Positions 10,490 through 23,559 of a stretch of 64,000 nucleotides of DNA are shown in pieces. Each line of letters opens with the position of its first letter. Position 1 is the stretch's first letter. A program made the translations under genes and the position numbers. Origin of the DNA: Prosopocoilus inquinatus (Eukaryota > Arthropoda > Insecta > Coleoptera > Lucanidae); assembly GCA_036172665.1 (NCBI GenBank), contig CM069877.1, forward strand, positions 28,049,001 through 28,113,000, in the 5' to 3' direction. The notes below the pieces were generated by a model. It was not told the origin of the DNA, did no database searches, and saw only the letters and a program-made list of their open reading frames with translations.

Positions 10490-13170
10490 AATTAGTTAGT
10501 TACTTTTCCCTTTATTCCGGACAACTCGTATTTTAGTTTAAAATCATGTTACCTTTTCGTTTCTCTTGACCACTTGTTTCTCTTGACAACTTGTTTATTT
10601 ACTTTTTTTCACTCCTGACTAAGCTATAAATCTCGGTTCGAGATTAAAAAAACTTTGTACTTACAAATTGTTTTCGTCGTGCATGTAATTTCACCATCTT
10701 GGTTTTTGCTACGTATAAAATCTAACAATTGACGTGATTAGTGTATTGTGCCGGAATAGTAAACACTCACCTGAATTACTTTTTGATGATATACATTTAA
10801 TTTATTATTAATTACGTTTCTTCTTCTGATGATGGAATTGACGCTTATGGTTACGGCGGACTGATAATGCGCTCTGCGCTTGCCGTACGTTGACCTTGAT
10901 ATTTTTGTGGATGTCTCTGGTTATAAGTTACAGCACACTATCATCATCACTCAACCTTTAGCGCTTATGGGACCAAGAGTGTGATGATTAGTTTTGCAAG
11001 CCCCCTACTTAGTTCAGGAACAGACCCGGCCGACACCTATCTCAATCCCACTCGCGCTCGTCTCACTTTGAATGTTAATAGCCGATAACGTGAGTTTTTG
11101 CAATGGTTTTAAAATCAATTAGTGAAAAACAATGCAATTGAATGTAATGGCCAACACCTACATTGTATCACACTACATTAGAAAACCAAACGCCAACTTC
11201 ATCTTAGACAAAGAAAAGATGTGGCAAGAATAACTCAAAAGTAACATTTTGATGTAAATCGCAATTATTATAGTAGGTACTCTGGTAAGTATAGATTAAT
11301 ATTGTTTTTGAATTTAATTCTAGCAACAAACGTCCAAGAACTTATGCAGCCGACACTATAATCGAAAAGTATGCCCATAAAAGATTGAAACTTCTGCTGT
11401 AACCACTGTGTTTTCAACTCAATTGATAAAATATATGCAGGGGTATTGTAAGGCCATATTATGATAAACATGTAAATGACGGTAAAGGAGTTGTAAAACA
11501 GTTGCATCAACTTATGAAATGAAGCCTTAGGTACAGTTGCTCCAGAAATACAGGCAAACTGCATGTAAAACAAAGAAGTTTAGTTTGACGGAAAAAAATT
11601 TTCGGAGAAGGGTTTCAGATAGAAATGGGAAGAACTTCCAAATAATATAAATCCGAGCTTCAGTTATTTCCGATTACACCAGAAGTCGAGATTGCCAACA
11701 ACTTTTGTAAAATCATGGCTTAGTACAATTAAAAATTTTAAAAATATCACGTTAGGTATCTTGCAGCAAGCTTTAAAATGGATTATAGAGAGGCTCTCAA
11801 GCATCCTCTGTTTGTACTAATATCTACTTTATACACATTACTGTCATATAGATCGGCAATGAAAGAAAAAAAATAAAAACGCATTAATCAAAACGGATAC
11901 GAGTGTCTGGAAGTGCAAGTGAAGTGATATCAGGAAAGGCAGATACCTGTCTTCAAAAGACAAAGTGACATTAAAGCAGTGTTAACAGAAAAGAACTTCT
12001 CCAGAGGGTTAGCAGTATCCTAAAGAAAACTAGGTGATGGATTTGTGTAACTTCGTTGATGGATGGACAAAAAAAAGTTTCGAGATTGAAAAACAAAATG
12101 CCGAAAAAGACCATTGTTTAGTCTTGCAACAAACATAAAATTCAAATTAAAAAAACTCTCTAAAATTACCCAACCCAACCTAAAATTAAAAAAATAATTA
12201 GGGACAGTGTAATTACTCAAAACTTTCGTTGAGGTTATGTTAATAGGAAGTGTTGTTGAGACAAACAAAATTACTTACCTGGCAAGGGAATGTATCGTGA
12301 CACTTAAATTTATCTATCTTAAATTTAATAAACTATACTTACATGTTCATTCGAGCACATAAATGTTTAAAAAGTTTGTAAACACTTTTTCGTTTTTTAA
12401 CGGTTGACGTTTTATAGTGAATATAGTGAGTACCAACGGAAATTTTGTAAACCTCGACCACTGTATTTTCTAGTCCGAGCAAAAATTTCCAAAACCAATG
12501 TGCGTGGCAGGATTTAAAAAAAAAATCAAAATTCATGTTTCCAAAAACAAAAACCTTTATTAGAAAATAAAAAAAATAGTATAAATAATCTTACGAATTA
12601 AATTATATACAAGAAAAATAATAATATTTTTTAGAAGTTTGAGTTTACAGCTATTATAAGCAACCACCTAATTGTCAATCTTTTTTTTATCACTTAATAT
12701 TTTTTCTTTACAACCTTCATAAACAATACCATATCTGCAATAGAAATAATAAAATAATCAAATTTTAATGTACAGATAAGAACGAATTAAATAAAACTCT
12801 TTTTCTTTACTTTACGTTTACAATGTACTCATTGTGACACCAAAAACTATGAAATGGAAATAATTATCGGGGAACCTTTGTTTTCTAGATATACCAGTAT
12901 TTGCTGAAGGTATCAAATTTTATCCATCAATAACCAAGACTGTGACCTAAAGAAGATAAGATGCTTTCTCGGAGCATACATTACCTAAGACCACTCGACG
13001 CGAGGTACTTATTTAATACGAATCGCACTCGAACAACACGTTTTGAGTCTAAACATTCCGTAGTCATATGTCATAACCAGTTTCCGAGTTCTGTTTGACT
13101 GAAGGGGACTCGGAAAATCTAATGTAATCAAAACTGAGTTGCAACTAATTTATCGTATTTTTATCGAAAA
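10490..13170. other. No gene seen
   Basis: About 2.7 kb of AT-rich sequence. Short open frames here (for example minus 11573-11268 and 12268-12020) show no recognisable motif or codon bias. I see no RNA gene or bounded element. Confidence 0.4.
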
Positions 13171-13178
13171 GTTTAAGT

Positions 13179-13240
13179 AGCGACATCCTGCGATCGCTTT
13201 TTGACCTGACATTGCATTAGAATTAACGAATTGAATTCAA
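13179..13240 (-). repeat. Retrozyme fragment, minus strand
   Basis: Reads AGCGACATCCTGCGATCGC then TTTTTGACCTGACATTGCA, a near match to the retrozyme body (compare 56214-56275 on the same strand). No ribozyme part is present. Confidence 0.6.
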
Positions 13241-14061
13241 TCTTTTTTTGTTTTATCGTTAGATAGATAGGTAGATGGGTAGATAGATTTGTAGCAATGG
13301 GTACAGTTACAATCGTCAGAAATGCAACATATTATAATTAAAATAAGACATAAAATTGTTAATGTGTTATAGAAATAAACAATACTCTATGGCTGAGTTG
13401 CACCAACCTTGATTAACGTTAACACAGATTAACTAATCTGAGTTAGCGACTTTTCAGTTGCACCGACCTTAATTTGCCCTAATCTATGATTAACAAACTT
13501 GAGTTAGTTGATTCGGCAAGTAACGACCTGCAATTTCAGCCTCAATTAACGTTAACACAGATTAACTAATCTGAATTAGAGACTTTCGAGTTGCACCGAC
13601 CGTAGTTTGGCCTAATCTTAATTAGTAAATCTGAATTAGTTAATTCGTGATTATTGTTCGATTAGCGTGTCTAACATGAGTTAAAAGGATTTATTATAAA
13701 TTTCTGAAGCATACAAGAGCGTTAATCACGAATTCTTCCAAACGATTACGACCGAAAATGTATTAAAAATGGATAATAAACTATTATTATATTATTGGAA
13801 CAAGCAGCGGTGGTTTGTTTAACACGAAGAAATTATTAGTTGAACTAACATAATTTGAAAACAATACAAATTTCTCCTTAAAAATTAAAAAATTACGTAA
13901 ATTCATAAAATATACAGGGTGTTATAAAAAAACCTAGACAAAGTTTGGCAGATGATAGTGTAGTTCAAAACAAGAAAAAAATTCTAAGAATCTCATATCC
14001 AGTACACAATACAGAGTGTCCATGCTATATGTTCACTCTTCTAGAATTTTAATTTCTTACA

Positions 14062-14340
14062 TAAAATTTGGGACAAATAAATTAAATAAAAATTTTCTGA
14101 CGTAGCACTGGCCACCGTACGACTTCCGGTTTCACCGAAAATTAAATCAACTTTCTTATTCTAATTTTTACATATTTAGAATATACCGGTCATTATGAAT
14201 CCGAATACGTGTGACTTGGCAATTTTTGTTTCCACGACAACGAAATTATTTTGTTTTTTTTTTTTTCAAAGTTATAAATCAAGTATTTTCGTTCTAATGC
14301 GATCAAGTAATTCTAGAAAGCCATTCCATTGAGGAGGCGG
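14062..14340 (+). repeat. Dispersed repeat, copy 1 of 2
   Basis: Runs from ACATAAAATTTGGGA through TGGCCACCGTACGACTT to GAAAGCCATTCC; the same order of words recurs at 46250-46530. No coding sequence and no clear ends. Confidence 0.65.
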
Positions 14341-14613
14341 TTGGCTAGTTACTAACATTGCCCGTGGCGACTGTGACCGACTTACAGATGTTTATAACTC
14401 TTTCGGCATTCAATTTAAACCCGGAAAACGCAGAAAATCCAATTCCAAGGAGCCGGTCAGAATCCGAACACTCTGACACATGAAAATTGTTTTTCTCACA
14501 TAGAATCCAAACATACCAGGAAACGATTGAAACCCACGCCTAATAGTTTGGTCAAGCGTTCAAAAACCAACAAAAATAAATGCTGAGAAGTATATTAACA
14601 GAATATATGAGAA

Positions 14614-14711
14614 AAATAAAAGACTTTAGAAACAAGCAGCTTTATCAAAAGCAAACAACCAGTTTAGAATACGTCAAGATATTTTCAGCTTGTTTCTAAA
14701 GTCTTTTATTT
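14614..14711. repeat. 24-bp inverted repeat (hairpin)
   Basis: The arm at 14614-14637 (AAATAAAAGACTTTAG and on) is the reverse complement of 14688-14711, with a 50-nt loop between them. Confidence 0.7.
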
Positions 14712-16106
14712 GTCACATCATTTAATTAATTACCAAAGAGCAAGAACATGAAATTATACTCAACTAAAAACTTATTTCATTCTTTATGTTAACTAAAAGT
14801 GAAAGTAAATCATTATGAAAACTGGAGGGCATATCACAATACTATGGCTAGCTTAAATCACATAGTTCATTGTCATTTATAGTTTCTGCGGCTAGAGATG
14901 CTTCTCACCCTTATCAAAAATTGTGGAGACACCATTTAAGCGTTAGTACAAATTAGGCAAGTTTTACCCTACAAATTTCACGACAGTTTTTAACGATCAA
15001 TAAAGTACTTACTTCAGCTACAAAATGCTGTTTTAATTAAGACAGAACTAAAATTTTTTAAAATTCTAAACATTGACGGTATATTTTTATATTTATTTAA
15101 GCTTACATTAGTTAAGTACATTAATACTAATAATAAACAATATTATAATTCATCGAACAAGAGTTAACTGCTATTATGAATTTCATTTAAAATAACGAAG
15201 TTGGTTTAACGTTCCCTTTTTAAAAGAAAAGCCGCAAGTGAGTTGTATATAAATTGACTATCGAATAAAACGAACACTGGATAATGACAAACCATAACAG
15301 TAACGTCATACTTACTCGTGACACGTCATCTATACTAATGACGTTTCACTTTAATCGGAAATCACCTAATTCAAGTTAAATATACGTTGGTGCAACAGCG
15401 TTTGTTTTAACATGAATTATATTTTAATCACGGATTAACAAACACAAATTAATGCATAAATTTCAGCTGTCAGTCATCATATGTCAGTCAGCAACTCAGC
15501 CAAAAGCGTTTATTAACGTATTGGGATGTACTGGAACATACAAATTATGTCTTCTTCTGAAGAAAGAGATTCTTACGGTTGATCCTCGGATTCAGATTAT
15601 ACCAAGACCGAAAATTTCAAAAAAAAAGGACTAACCCGTTATTGATTTACGCTGATGTAGATTTTAAGATGCGTTAAAGATTTTCAAAAGAAGAAACGAA
15701 AGCGAGGAATCCTACAGTGCTTATATTTTTTTCTTAGGGACCCCCTTAGCACTAAAATATGAAATGTTTCATCAAAATATCGACATTATGCTACTTTTAC
15801 ATGACATTTTTTTTGTGGTGTGATTTCCGTTTTTATTTGTGAAGGAATCCAAACACGCCTTTGCTGAACTTAGGTCGAGAAACACTGCATTAGAGCTTAC
15901 AACAAATAGAAATTTTCCAATATCAGCAATTACTCTGTTACTGATTACTTTGCGATTTTTTGCTACTAAAAGTTTTCAGCAAGTTTTAGCGGATCATATT
16001 AATATCTTCAGGACATATTAACAGACACATGCGAAGGTTGCGGACCTTCAGCTCAGTAGGATATTTCCACAAAGCAAATTGATGCAAATTCCAGAGAATT
16101 TATATA

Positions 16107-18042
16107 CAGCGTGGAAACTAAGTAGCGGATAAAATCCATATCTCCGTTAATATTTGTAATAAAGCAAAAATCTAAAAGGGGTATAGCGATTCAAATTACA
16201 GCGCATAAGAAGAAGTATATTTTGAGATATTTTCGTGAATTTTTTTAAGTTATGACGTCATCAAGATTTTTTTTTAATGACAACCTATATTTTTTATTTT
16301 TGATTTCGGTGGGTTTTTTTAACCTACTTTCAACAGTATAAAATTTTGAATCGATTACATAACAAAAAATTCAAGAAAAACGGCCATAAAAGTTTAATTG
16401 TAAAGTTGAAGAAATTAACAGAATATCTAGTTAGCTAGGTGTAAAACAAACAAAATTTGTTTGATTGACAAGAACTTGTAAATACCTATCACAATAAAGT
16501 GAGTATTTTTATTCCCTGTGTATAGTAGGAGTTACACTAATTATTAAAAACCTTTTACCAAAATGGTGTTGCTGACTGAAAAACAAAGAATTGAAGTTCT
16601 AATGATGATTGGGTATGGCGATCGAATTAGAACTCATCAAGAGGTGTGTCGACTTTTTATAGACAAATATCCTGATCAGCAAATAAGTCAATCCACAGTC
16701 AGCAGAATAGAAAATAAATTTCGAAATTACGGTATTGTGAAAGACCTTCCAAAAACTGGCCACCCTAAGACAAAATTAATTGACGATGTGCAGCTTGATA
16801 TTTTACTAGAAATAGAAAATAATCCGCATTCGACTAGTCGAGACATTGCTTTAGAGCACAACCTGAGCCATACCTCGGTACTGAAACTTTTAAAAATGCA
16901 AAAGTTTCATCCGTATAAAGTAAAATTAGTCCATGAGTTAGCAGAAACTGACTATGATCATAGACAAGAATTTTGTGAAGAAATGTTGGAAATTTGCAAT
17001 CGTGATCCAATGTTCTCGCAGCGTATATTTTTTTCTGATGAGGCAAGTTTTACTTTACATGGAACTGTTAACAGACATAATTGTCGATATTGGTCTAGGG
17101 AAAATCCCCACTGGATGCAAGAAGCTCATACTCAACATCCCCAGAAGCTCAACATATGGACAGGTATTGTCGGTGACAGAATTTTAGGTCAATTCTTTAT
17201 CGAAGGTAATTCAACTGGTGAGAAATATCTACACTTCTTACAATTCGAATTAGTACCTGCATTGGCGATATTATTTCCTAATGAAAATGACTGTGACGTA
17301 CCAAACAATAACATTTGGATGCAACACGGTGCTCCGCCACACTACGCAGTTGATGTGCGACGTTATTTGGACGAGATGTTCCCAGGTAGATGGATAGGAA
17401 GAAGAGGTCCAATGGAATGGCCAGCTAGATCCCCTGATCTAACGCCATTAGACTTTTTTCTATGGGGGTACTTATAAAGCAAGGTGTATAAAAATAGACC
17501 TAACAACTTAGACGATCTTAAAGAAAGAATTCGAGAGGAGTGTAGGTTAATAACACCTCAAACTATTCAAAATGTAATAAATGAATTTTATGAGCGTCTT
17601 GGGTATTGTCAGTTGGTGCATGGTCGTCAGTTTGAACATTTATTATGATTTCAATGACTGTCAAAATCAAATTTTGTTTATTTACACCTTAATTTTGTTT
17701 CGTTTTAAACCTAGCTAACTAGATGTTCTGTTTATTTCTTCAACTTTACAATTAAACTTTTATGGCCGTTTTTCTTGAATTTTTTGTTATGTAATCGATC
17801 CAAAATTTTATACTGTTGAAAGTAGGTTAAAAAAACCCACCGAAATAAAAAATAAAAAATACAGGTTGTCATTTAAAAAAATCTTGATGACGTCATAACT
17901 CAAAAAAAATTCACGAAAATATCTCAAAATATACTTCTTCTTATGCGCTGTAATTTGAATCGCTATACCCCTTTTAGATTTTTGCTCTATTACAAATATT
18001 AACGGAGTTATGGGTTTTATCCGCTACTTAGTTTCCACGCTG
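16107..18042 (+). mobile_element. DD41D mariner-like element with ~333-bp inverted ends
   Basis: CAGCGTGGAAACTAAGTAGC at 16107 and its reverse complement ending at 18042 begin near-identical inverted repeats that extend inward to about 16440 and 17711. TATA flanks both sides, fitting a TA duplication. The arms cover a third of the 1936-bp element, much longer than the ~30-bp ends of the mariner at 8503. Confidence 0.88.
16563..17648 (+). pseudogene. DD41D (rosa-like) mariner transposase, one stop and Asp-to-His
   Basis: Nearly intact: 304 codons to a TAA at 17475-17477, then the same frame continues to TGA at 17646-17648, about 361 codons in all. Residues 1-120 are the DNA-binding helix-turn-helix half. 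The first catalytic Asp is D159 (FFSDEASF). The second site reads MQHGAPPH, with His at 255 where the family has Asp. The third is D297 (SPDLTPLDFF). The gap of 41 residues between sites two and three is typical of the DD41D (rosa) group. The single stop replaces a codon in WGYL-SKVY. The two lesions imply recent death; it may be readable as a source family with few changes. Confidence 0.9.
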
Positions 18043-18790
18043 TATATGGCCTAGACATCAATGAAAATTAACAAAATTATTGATGTATTTCATCAAGTAT
18101 GACGATTTCCCAAAGACACATCTAAGTACAAACTTGATATAAACGAACTGGATAAATGGCCAATCGTAATGCTAAACGCCACAGTTTCGATATCGTGTTA
18201 GTGACGTTGCAAATCAACTAATTCATTAAAAAATATGTCGGTGCAACAGAGTTTGTTTTAACATTAATTAAATTTTAATCACGGATTAACTAACATGGAT
18301 TAAGGCATTTAATTTCAGATGTCGGTGCAACTCAGCATAGGAGTCTAAAATAAAGAAATACAAATAAAATTATTGTATAGATAAAATAACGTGTAAATAA
18401 GAATAAGTGTATAAATAAAATTAGTGTAAATAGGTACGTAAGTAACAATTAAGTAATAGAAAATGATGTAAAATCAACAATTACGTAAATACGGATGCAA
18501 AAAGACCAATAAGAATTGGGATCTTAGAAAATAAAGTCAAAATAATCAAAAATAATAGTAATAATCATCAGAGTGATACAAGTAATAAGCAAAATATCAG
18601 AAATTTTAAAATGACAAAAGTAAATCTTTCCTAATAGCATGCCCTATATTTTTTGATTCTAAATTGTTCATTTAATAAAGTACAGTTGTGTTCCAAAAAA
18701 TGTAGTACAGAATTTGTACTGTGTAAACTTATACAGTGCTTTTTCTTTAACTGTGGCCATAGGGATTTACTTGGGGAAAACGTATCGTAT

Positions 18791-18925
18791 TGTGGCGCGC
18801 CACCCGGCTTAGCTCAAGGCGTCAAGAAGTCGGTTCGTTATGCGTCATTGGCTGCCACGCCACCGGGATCTACATCGAACAGACTAGACTTTTCCGGCGA
18901 TGGAACAAACTCGAATCTTCCAGCG
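18791..18925 (+). repeat. Gypsy 5' LTR, first part
   Basis: Positions 1-135 of the LTR, ending in CAGCG, the target sequence duplicated by the Transib insertion. The remaining 214 bp lie at 25036-25249. Confidence 0.92.
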
Positions 18926-20441
18926 CACAGTGTGTCATTTCTCGGATCTAGCGGTACAAAATTCAAATTAAGGACATCTGCATGATTAATGTCAAACAGG
19001 TTCTGTCATGTAGATAAAACCCTACTGTTTTCGGAAAATATAAAATTTTGGAGTATAGATTACTTGCTACCGGGCTGAATTATTTAAAATAATTCAAATG
19101 TAAGACGGTTAAAATCTAAGTAGTTTTATTAGCATTGTTTGAATCTCTGTGTTTGAAACACCCTGTGACAATAGTGGGTTTTGTCAGGTTTAGTGTTTTT
19201 ATGGTACATTTCTGAGATGGAGGCAAAAATTTCAAATGAAAATAAAAATTGTAAGTAGTCTTGCTGAATTTTATTAATATGTAGTGTAACTTCTAAATGA
19301 ATTTTCATTTTACCAAGATGTATAAAAAAAGTTTCAAAAAGTTTCAAATCAATTCAACTAAATTATAATAATACATTATTTTTCTTATAAGAACAATTAA
19401 AAATTAGCTGCGTAAACTTGCGTATCTCAATGATTCTGATTTTTATTTGCAAATGCGCACAAAATTACAAACAATATGCTGTTTGAAATATGGGAGACGT
19501 GTAAGGGTAAGGATTATTTAGAAACAATTTCGAATTGGATTATTCAGTTTAATAACATTAATCAACCAACTGACGGTGACATGCACAAATTAAAAAATAT
19601 TGTCAAATGTTTTTGTTGCAACGTGGCGAAGAGATGGAAGTTAGCGTCAAGAAATAAGCATACATTCGCAATTCAAAATAAAGGCTGGCTTGAGAGGAAT
19701 ATCGAGTCACCTCTTAGGCAACAGTTAATACCTTCAACGCCAAATAGTGGGCATGTAACACCCTCTCCTAAAGTAGGGCGCCCAATAAAACCTTTCGAAG
19801 AATGTACTAAAAGAGTGAAAAACAGAAAAGCTGCACAGCTTCTTAAAATAAAATCGCCGCAAGAAATTTTATTGGCAGCAGAAATTACAATGAGATCGGA
19901 AGGAAAGAGAGATGCAGCTAATATATTTAAGGAAATATCAGCATCTTCACCAACAAGAGCAACAAAATTAAAACATGCCAGGCAAAGTTCAACATCACAA
20001 AGTCAGCAAATGTCTCCAGAAAAGGCACTTTCTGTTATGGTAAACAATAATTTGACAACACAACAATATAAAAACATTAGAAAAGAATGCAAGCAATTTG
20101 GATCGTCTACCTTTCCTTCGTATAATTTAGTTAAACAAGCAAAACTACTTTGCTATCCACCTAAAGAGATCATCTTGATCACAGATACTTCTGCTGAAGT
20201 AAATTTACAAGATTTATTAACTTTAACTGCACAACGCTTAGTTATTGTACAAAAAGATGTTCTTTTATCTCTCTCAGAAGCTGAACATAACACATTAACA
20301 TTAATATGCAAATGGGGTTGTGACGGAAGTTCATCGCAAAGCCGCTATAAACAAAAACTGGTGTCAGAGAGTAGTGATGAAGCTGTATTCTCCATAGCAT
20401 TTGTACCATTACGTCTAATAACACATACCAGTAACAAACAA

Positions 20442-22487
20442 TAATAATAATAATAATAATATCTTTTTATTTCGTTCCTGTACATATTACATATATTAGA
20501 CATTAGAAAAAAAATTAATAACACAAGAGCGAAATAACTCAAGGTGGTGTTCAGAAACACTCTATAAATAGAGATACTGATCTTCCACACGACCTTGGCT
20601 AAAACAAATCTAATAGTATGCGCTGTAAATTGGGTGAAACAATAGATAAAGATAATATTGGGTTAAGCAATTTACCTATAAACATGAATAATAAACATGA
20701 ATAATAAACATGAATAATAAGCGTGTACATATCAATGTATTATCTACTACCACCTTGGTGAAGACTTTTTGTTTGTTCTTGTAGAAGTCGCTTACGAATA
20801 TGAAATTTAAACGTGGATGGCGAAAGTTGCTTAAAAATAACATTAAGGGCATTATACTGTTTCGCTACATTGTATGTAAAACTTCGTTCAAAGAGCGCCG
20901 TTTTATGAACTGGTGGTGTAAGAAGATTTCTAAATCGGACATGCACATTGTGAACATCGGTCCGAAATGTTATTTTATTATATAAATATTGTGGCGTTTT
21001 TGTAGTTATAATTTTGTGATACAAGGTGAGATAATGCAGTGTGCGCCGATTCGCCATATTCAACCACTTAAGATCTTGCAATTTGTGTGATACATGCTGT
21101 CCTTTTCTTATGCCATAAGTCAACCTAATACAACAATTTTGTATTAATTGAATTCTACGAGAAGAAACAGAATCCAAGCAGAGATGAAAGACTATATCGG
21201 CGAAATTAAACTGTGATAAAACTAATGTATCTGACAGTAAAATTTTAACTTTTAAATTCAAAAAGGATCTGCAACCGTATAACAGTTTTAGCATTCCATA
21301 AGATTTACGAATACAAAAGTTAACATGTTCCTTAAATCTAAGATTATAATCCAAATAAAGGCCAAGGTTATATTTGCTGTCAACCAGAGGAAGACTTGTA
21401 TTATTTATGTGCACTTTTAAATTTTGAGCAATTTCACTTCTGTTTTTAGACCTGTCAAACAGCATTACTGCAGACTTCTCTGGATTTATTTTAAGTGAAT
21501 GTTGTTCAGCAACATTGATAAGAGCATTTAAGTCTTCATTGAGTATATTACAAGCATTTTTAACACCATCAATACTGAAAGAAAGGTACAGTTGCGTGTC
21601 ATCAGCATAATTGTGCAGTTTGCAATGAGTTAATGATGAGCTGAAATTAGATATATACAGTGCAAATAATAATGGACCGATTATCGATCCCTGTGGTACA
21701 CCAAACTGTAATTGACGTAATTGAGATTGGCTACTCTGTAGTTTGACAAACTGAAAGCGATTTGCTAAATAACTTTTAATTAATTCCACCGCAGATGATG
21801 CAAATCCTATGTAAATGAGAACAGCGAAAAGGACATCGTGGTTGATGGTGTCAAACGCCTTTGAGAAATCAAGTAATATTAAAACAGATATTTTAGATGA
21901 ATCAGCAGCAGTAAGTAAATCATCTATTATGTGAAGAAGTGCTGTAGAGCAACTGTGCCCATGCCTGAATCCAGATTGATTTTTTGGAAATAAGTCATAC
22001 ATATTTAAATATTCGCGAATTTGTTTGTCCATTATCTTTTCAAGTATCTTCGACATTGTTGGTAATATACTTATCGGTCTTAAGTCTTTCAGACTGGCTG
22101 GATGATTTACTTTTGGAGTTGGTAGCACACAAGAAATTTTCCAGTTAGCGGGAAAAACGTTTTCACGTAAGCAATAGTTGATTAAATGTGTTAAATAAGG
22201 CAATATAGTTGGACAACATAGATCAAGCATTTTCAAGTTAATGTTGTCAATTCCAGTTGCCTGTGAAGTTAAACTGTTGAGTATTTTATATATAAAATCC
22301 TCTGTAACCTCCTGAAATTTGAAACGATCAACAACGTGCGGGTGTGTAGAGTCGTTATAAAACTTCACTAAATCTTGATCTACATTGATCATACCATGTG
22401 CATGTATGCCATCAACAAAGTAGTTGTTAATTTCATCTGCAGTGCCTAATTCTTCAGGGTGACATATATTATTCGCTTTTTTACCAA
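20442..22487 (-). mobile_element. 5'-truncated non-LTR retrotransposon
   Basis: Inserted in reverse orientation inside the Transib gene. Its 3' end, at the left, is an ATT-repeat tail (20442-20462); its 5' end is cut off within the coding region near 22485. The Transib frame reads straight across the two edges, which fixes the boundaries within about 3 bp; a CAA at both edges may be a tiny target duplication. The 3' UTR is about 280 bp. Confidence 0.88.
20740..22484 (-). CDS. Non-LTR reverse transcriptase (CR1/Jockey-like), N-truncated
   Basis: Copies element RNA at a nicked target site. The open frame begins at 22566, but its first ~27 residues are read from the antisense of the flanking Transib gene; true element sequence starts near 22484. 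Counting from 22566, reverse transcriptase motifs are NQSGFRHGHS (196-205), LDFSKAFDT (232-240), GVPQGS (289-294) and the catalytic YADD (320-323), followed by the thumb and a C-terminal region to the TAG at 20740. The apurinic endonuclease and ORF1 are missing through 5' truncation. The frame has no internal stop, so it arrived recently. It belongs to the broad Jockey/CR1 group by motif style; the exact clade is not settled. Confidence 0.9.
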
Positions 22488-23559
22488 GATACCATAATAT
22501 GGAAGAACCAAAGACCTTCTTCGACAAGATTTTGCAGAGTAATAAAGTTTGCGTATAAGAAGGCAACAGAAGACGTGATAAACGAAAAAACTAAGGTTTT
22601 ACAAGAAAAGATAAACAAGTTAACGTCAACATTAGTAAAAATTGAAGAAAGGGAATTTATAATACAGTATAAAATGTTACTTTCAATGATCGATGGTAAA
22701 GTTTGCAGTGCACTTTCGCGATTCCAGTCTTCTCAATTATGTTACATATGCGGAGCATCGCCGAAAGAAATGAACACTATTAAAGAACTGACGAAAAAAA
22801 AGCCCATAGAAAGTATGTACGAGTTTGGTATTTCTCTGCTCCACTCTTGGATTAGAGCCTTCGAATTTATACTCCACCTCTCCTAGAAATTAGGAATAAA
22901 GAAATGGCAAGCTAGGAGTGAGGATGATAAGCAATGCGTAAAGCGGAGAAAGACAAAAATTCAGGACAAGTTACGAGAGGAATTGGGATTACTTGTCGAT
23001 ATTCCAAAGCAATCTGCCGGCAACACAAACGATGGTAACACAGCTCGAAGGTTCTTCGGTAATCCGGCATTGACAGCGACCATAACTGGTATTGACGCAG
23101 ACTTAATACATCATTTAAAAATAATTTTGCAAACTTTGTCTAGTGGCTTCCAAATCAATTCTGATAAATTTTATGAATATGCCATGGAAACCAAGGAAAT
23201 ATATCTATCCCAATATTGGTGGTATTATATGCCCGCAAGCATCCACAAAATCTTGATGCATGGAAAGGAAATTATTTCTTCTTGTATATTGCCTCTTGGG
23301 GAATTAGCTGAAGATCGCGCAATAAAGACTACAGAAATTTCCGGGAAAATTATTCCCGAAAAATATCACGAAAGGCAACGAATGAAGACGTATTACACAG
23401 ATTTTTATTAACATCTGACCCTGTTCTATCAAGTCAAAAGATACCCACACCTAAGACATCTCAAGAATTTCATCATGACACTTTACAACTTCTAGAATGC
23501 CCTGAGATAGGGTTCCAATCTGAATTAGAATCTTCTTCAGAAGACTCCGACTAATGCAG

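Larger units (their letters stand above)
13392..18343. repeat. TTAAC-rich inverted-repeat element, composite
   Basis: The left end GCTGAGTTGCACCAACC and the right end GGTGCAACTCAGC are inverted copies. Just inside both lie repeated TTAAC/AATCTGA words, and the left end holds two tandem copies of a ~160-bp block (13400-13670). A second right-end-like copy lies at 15385-15470. The GTTGCACC plus TTAAC style resembles PIF/Harbinger non-autonomous elements, but no matching target duplication was found and no transposase of that family is inside. A mariner is inserted at 16107-18042. Confidence 0.45.
19476..23554 (+). pseudogene. Transib transposase copy 2, interrupted by a retrotransposon
   Basis: The first part, 19476-20441, is open from ATG through GRPIKPFEE and the first catalytic Asp context KWGCDGSS, then is cut by a non-LTR element (20442-22487). 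The same frame resumes at 22488 (IIWKNQRPSS), passes the second Asp context MIDGKVC and the zinc-binding CYICGASPKEM. It meets a TAG at 22884-22886, continues through GNTARRFF and WYYMPASIHKIL, and needs one shift near 23320 to reach its natural end, SSEDSD then TAA at 23552. Lesions are therefore an insertion, a stop and a frameshift. The N-terminal 320 codons carry no lesion. Confidence 0.92.

Noticed and set aside
18653..18985. 110-codon plus-strand frame as a gene
   Set aside because: It runs through a MITE end, the split Gypsy LTR and the start of Transib-2; the same LTR frame recurs at the 3' LTR.
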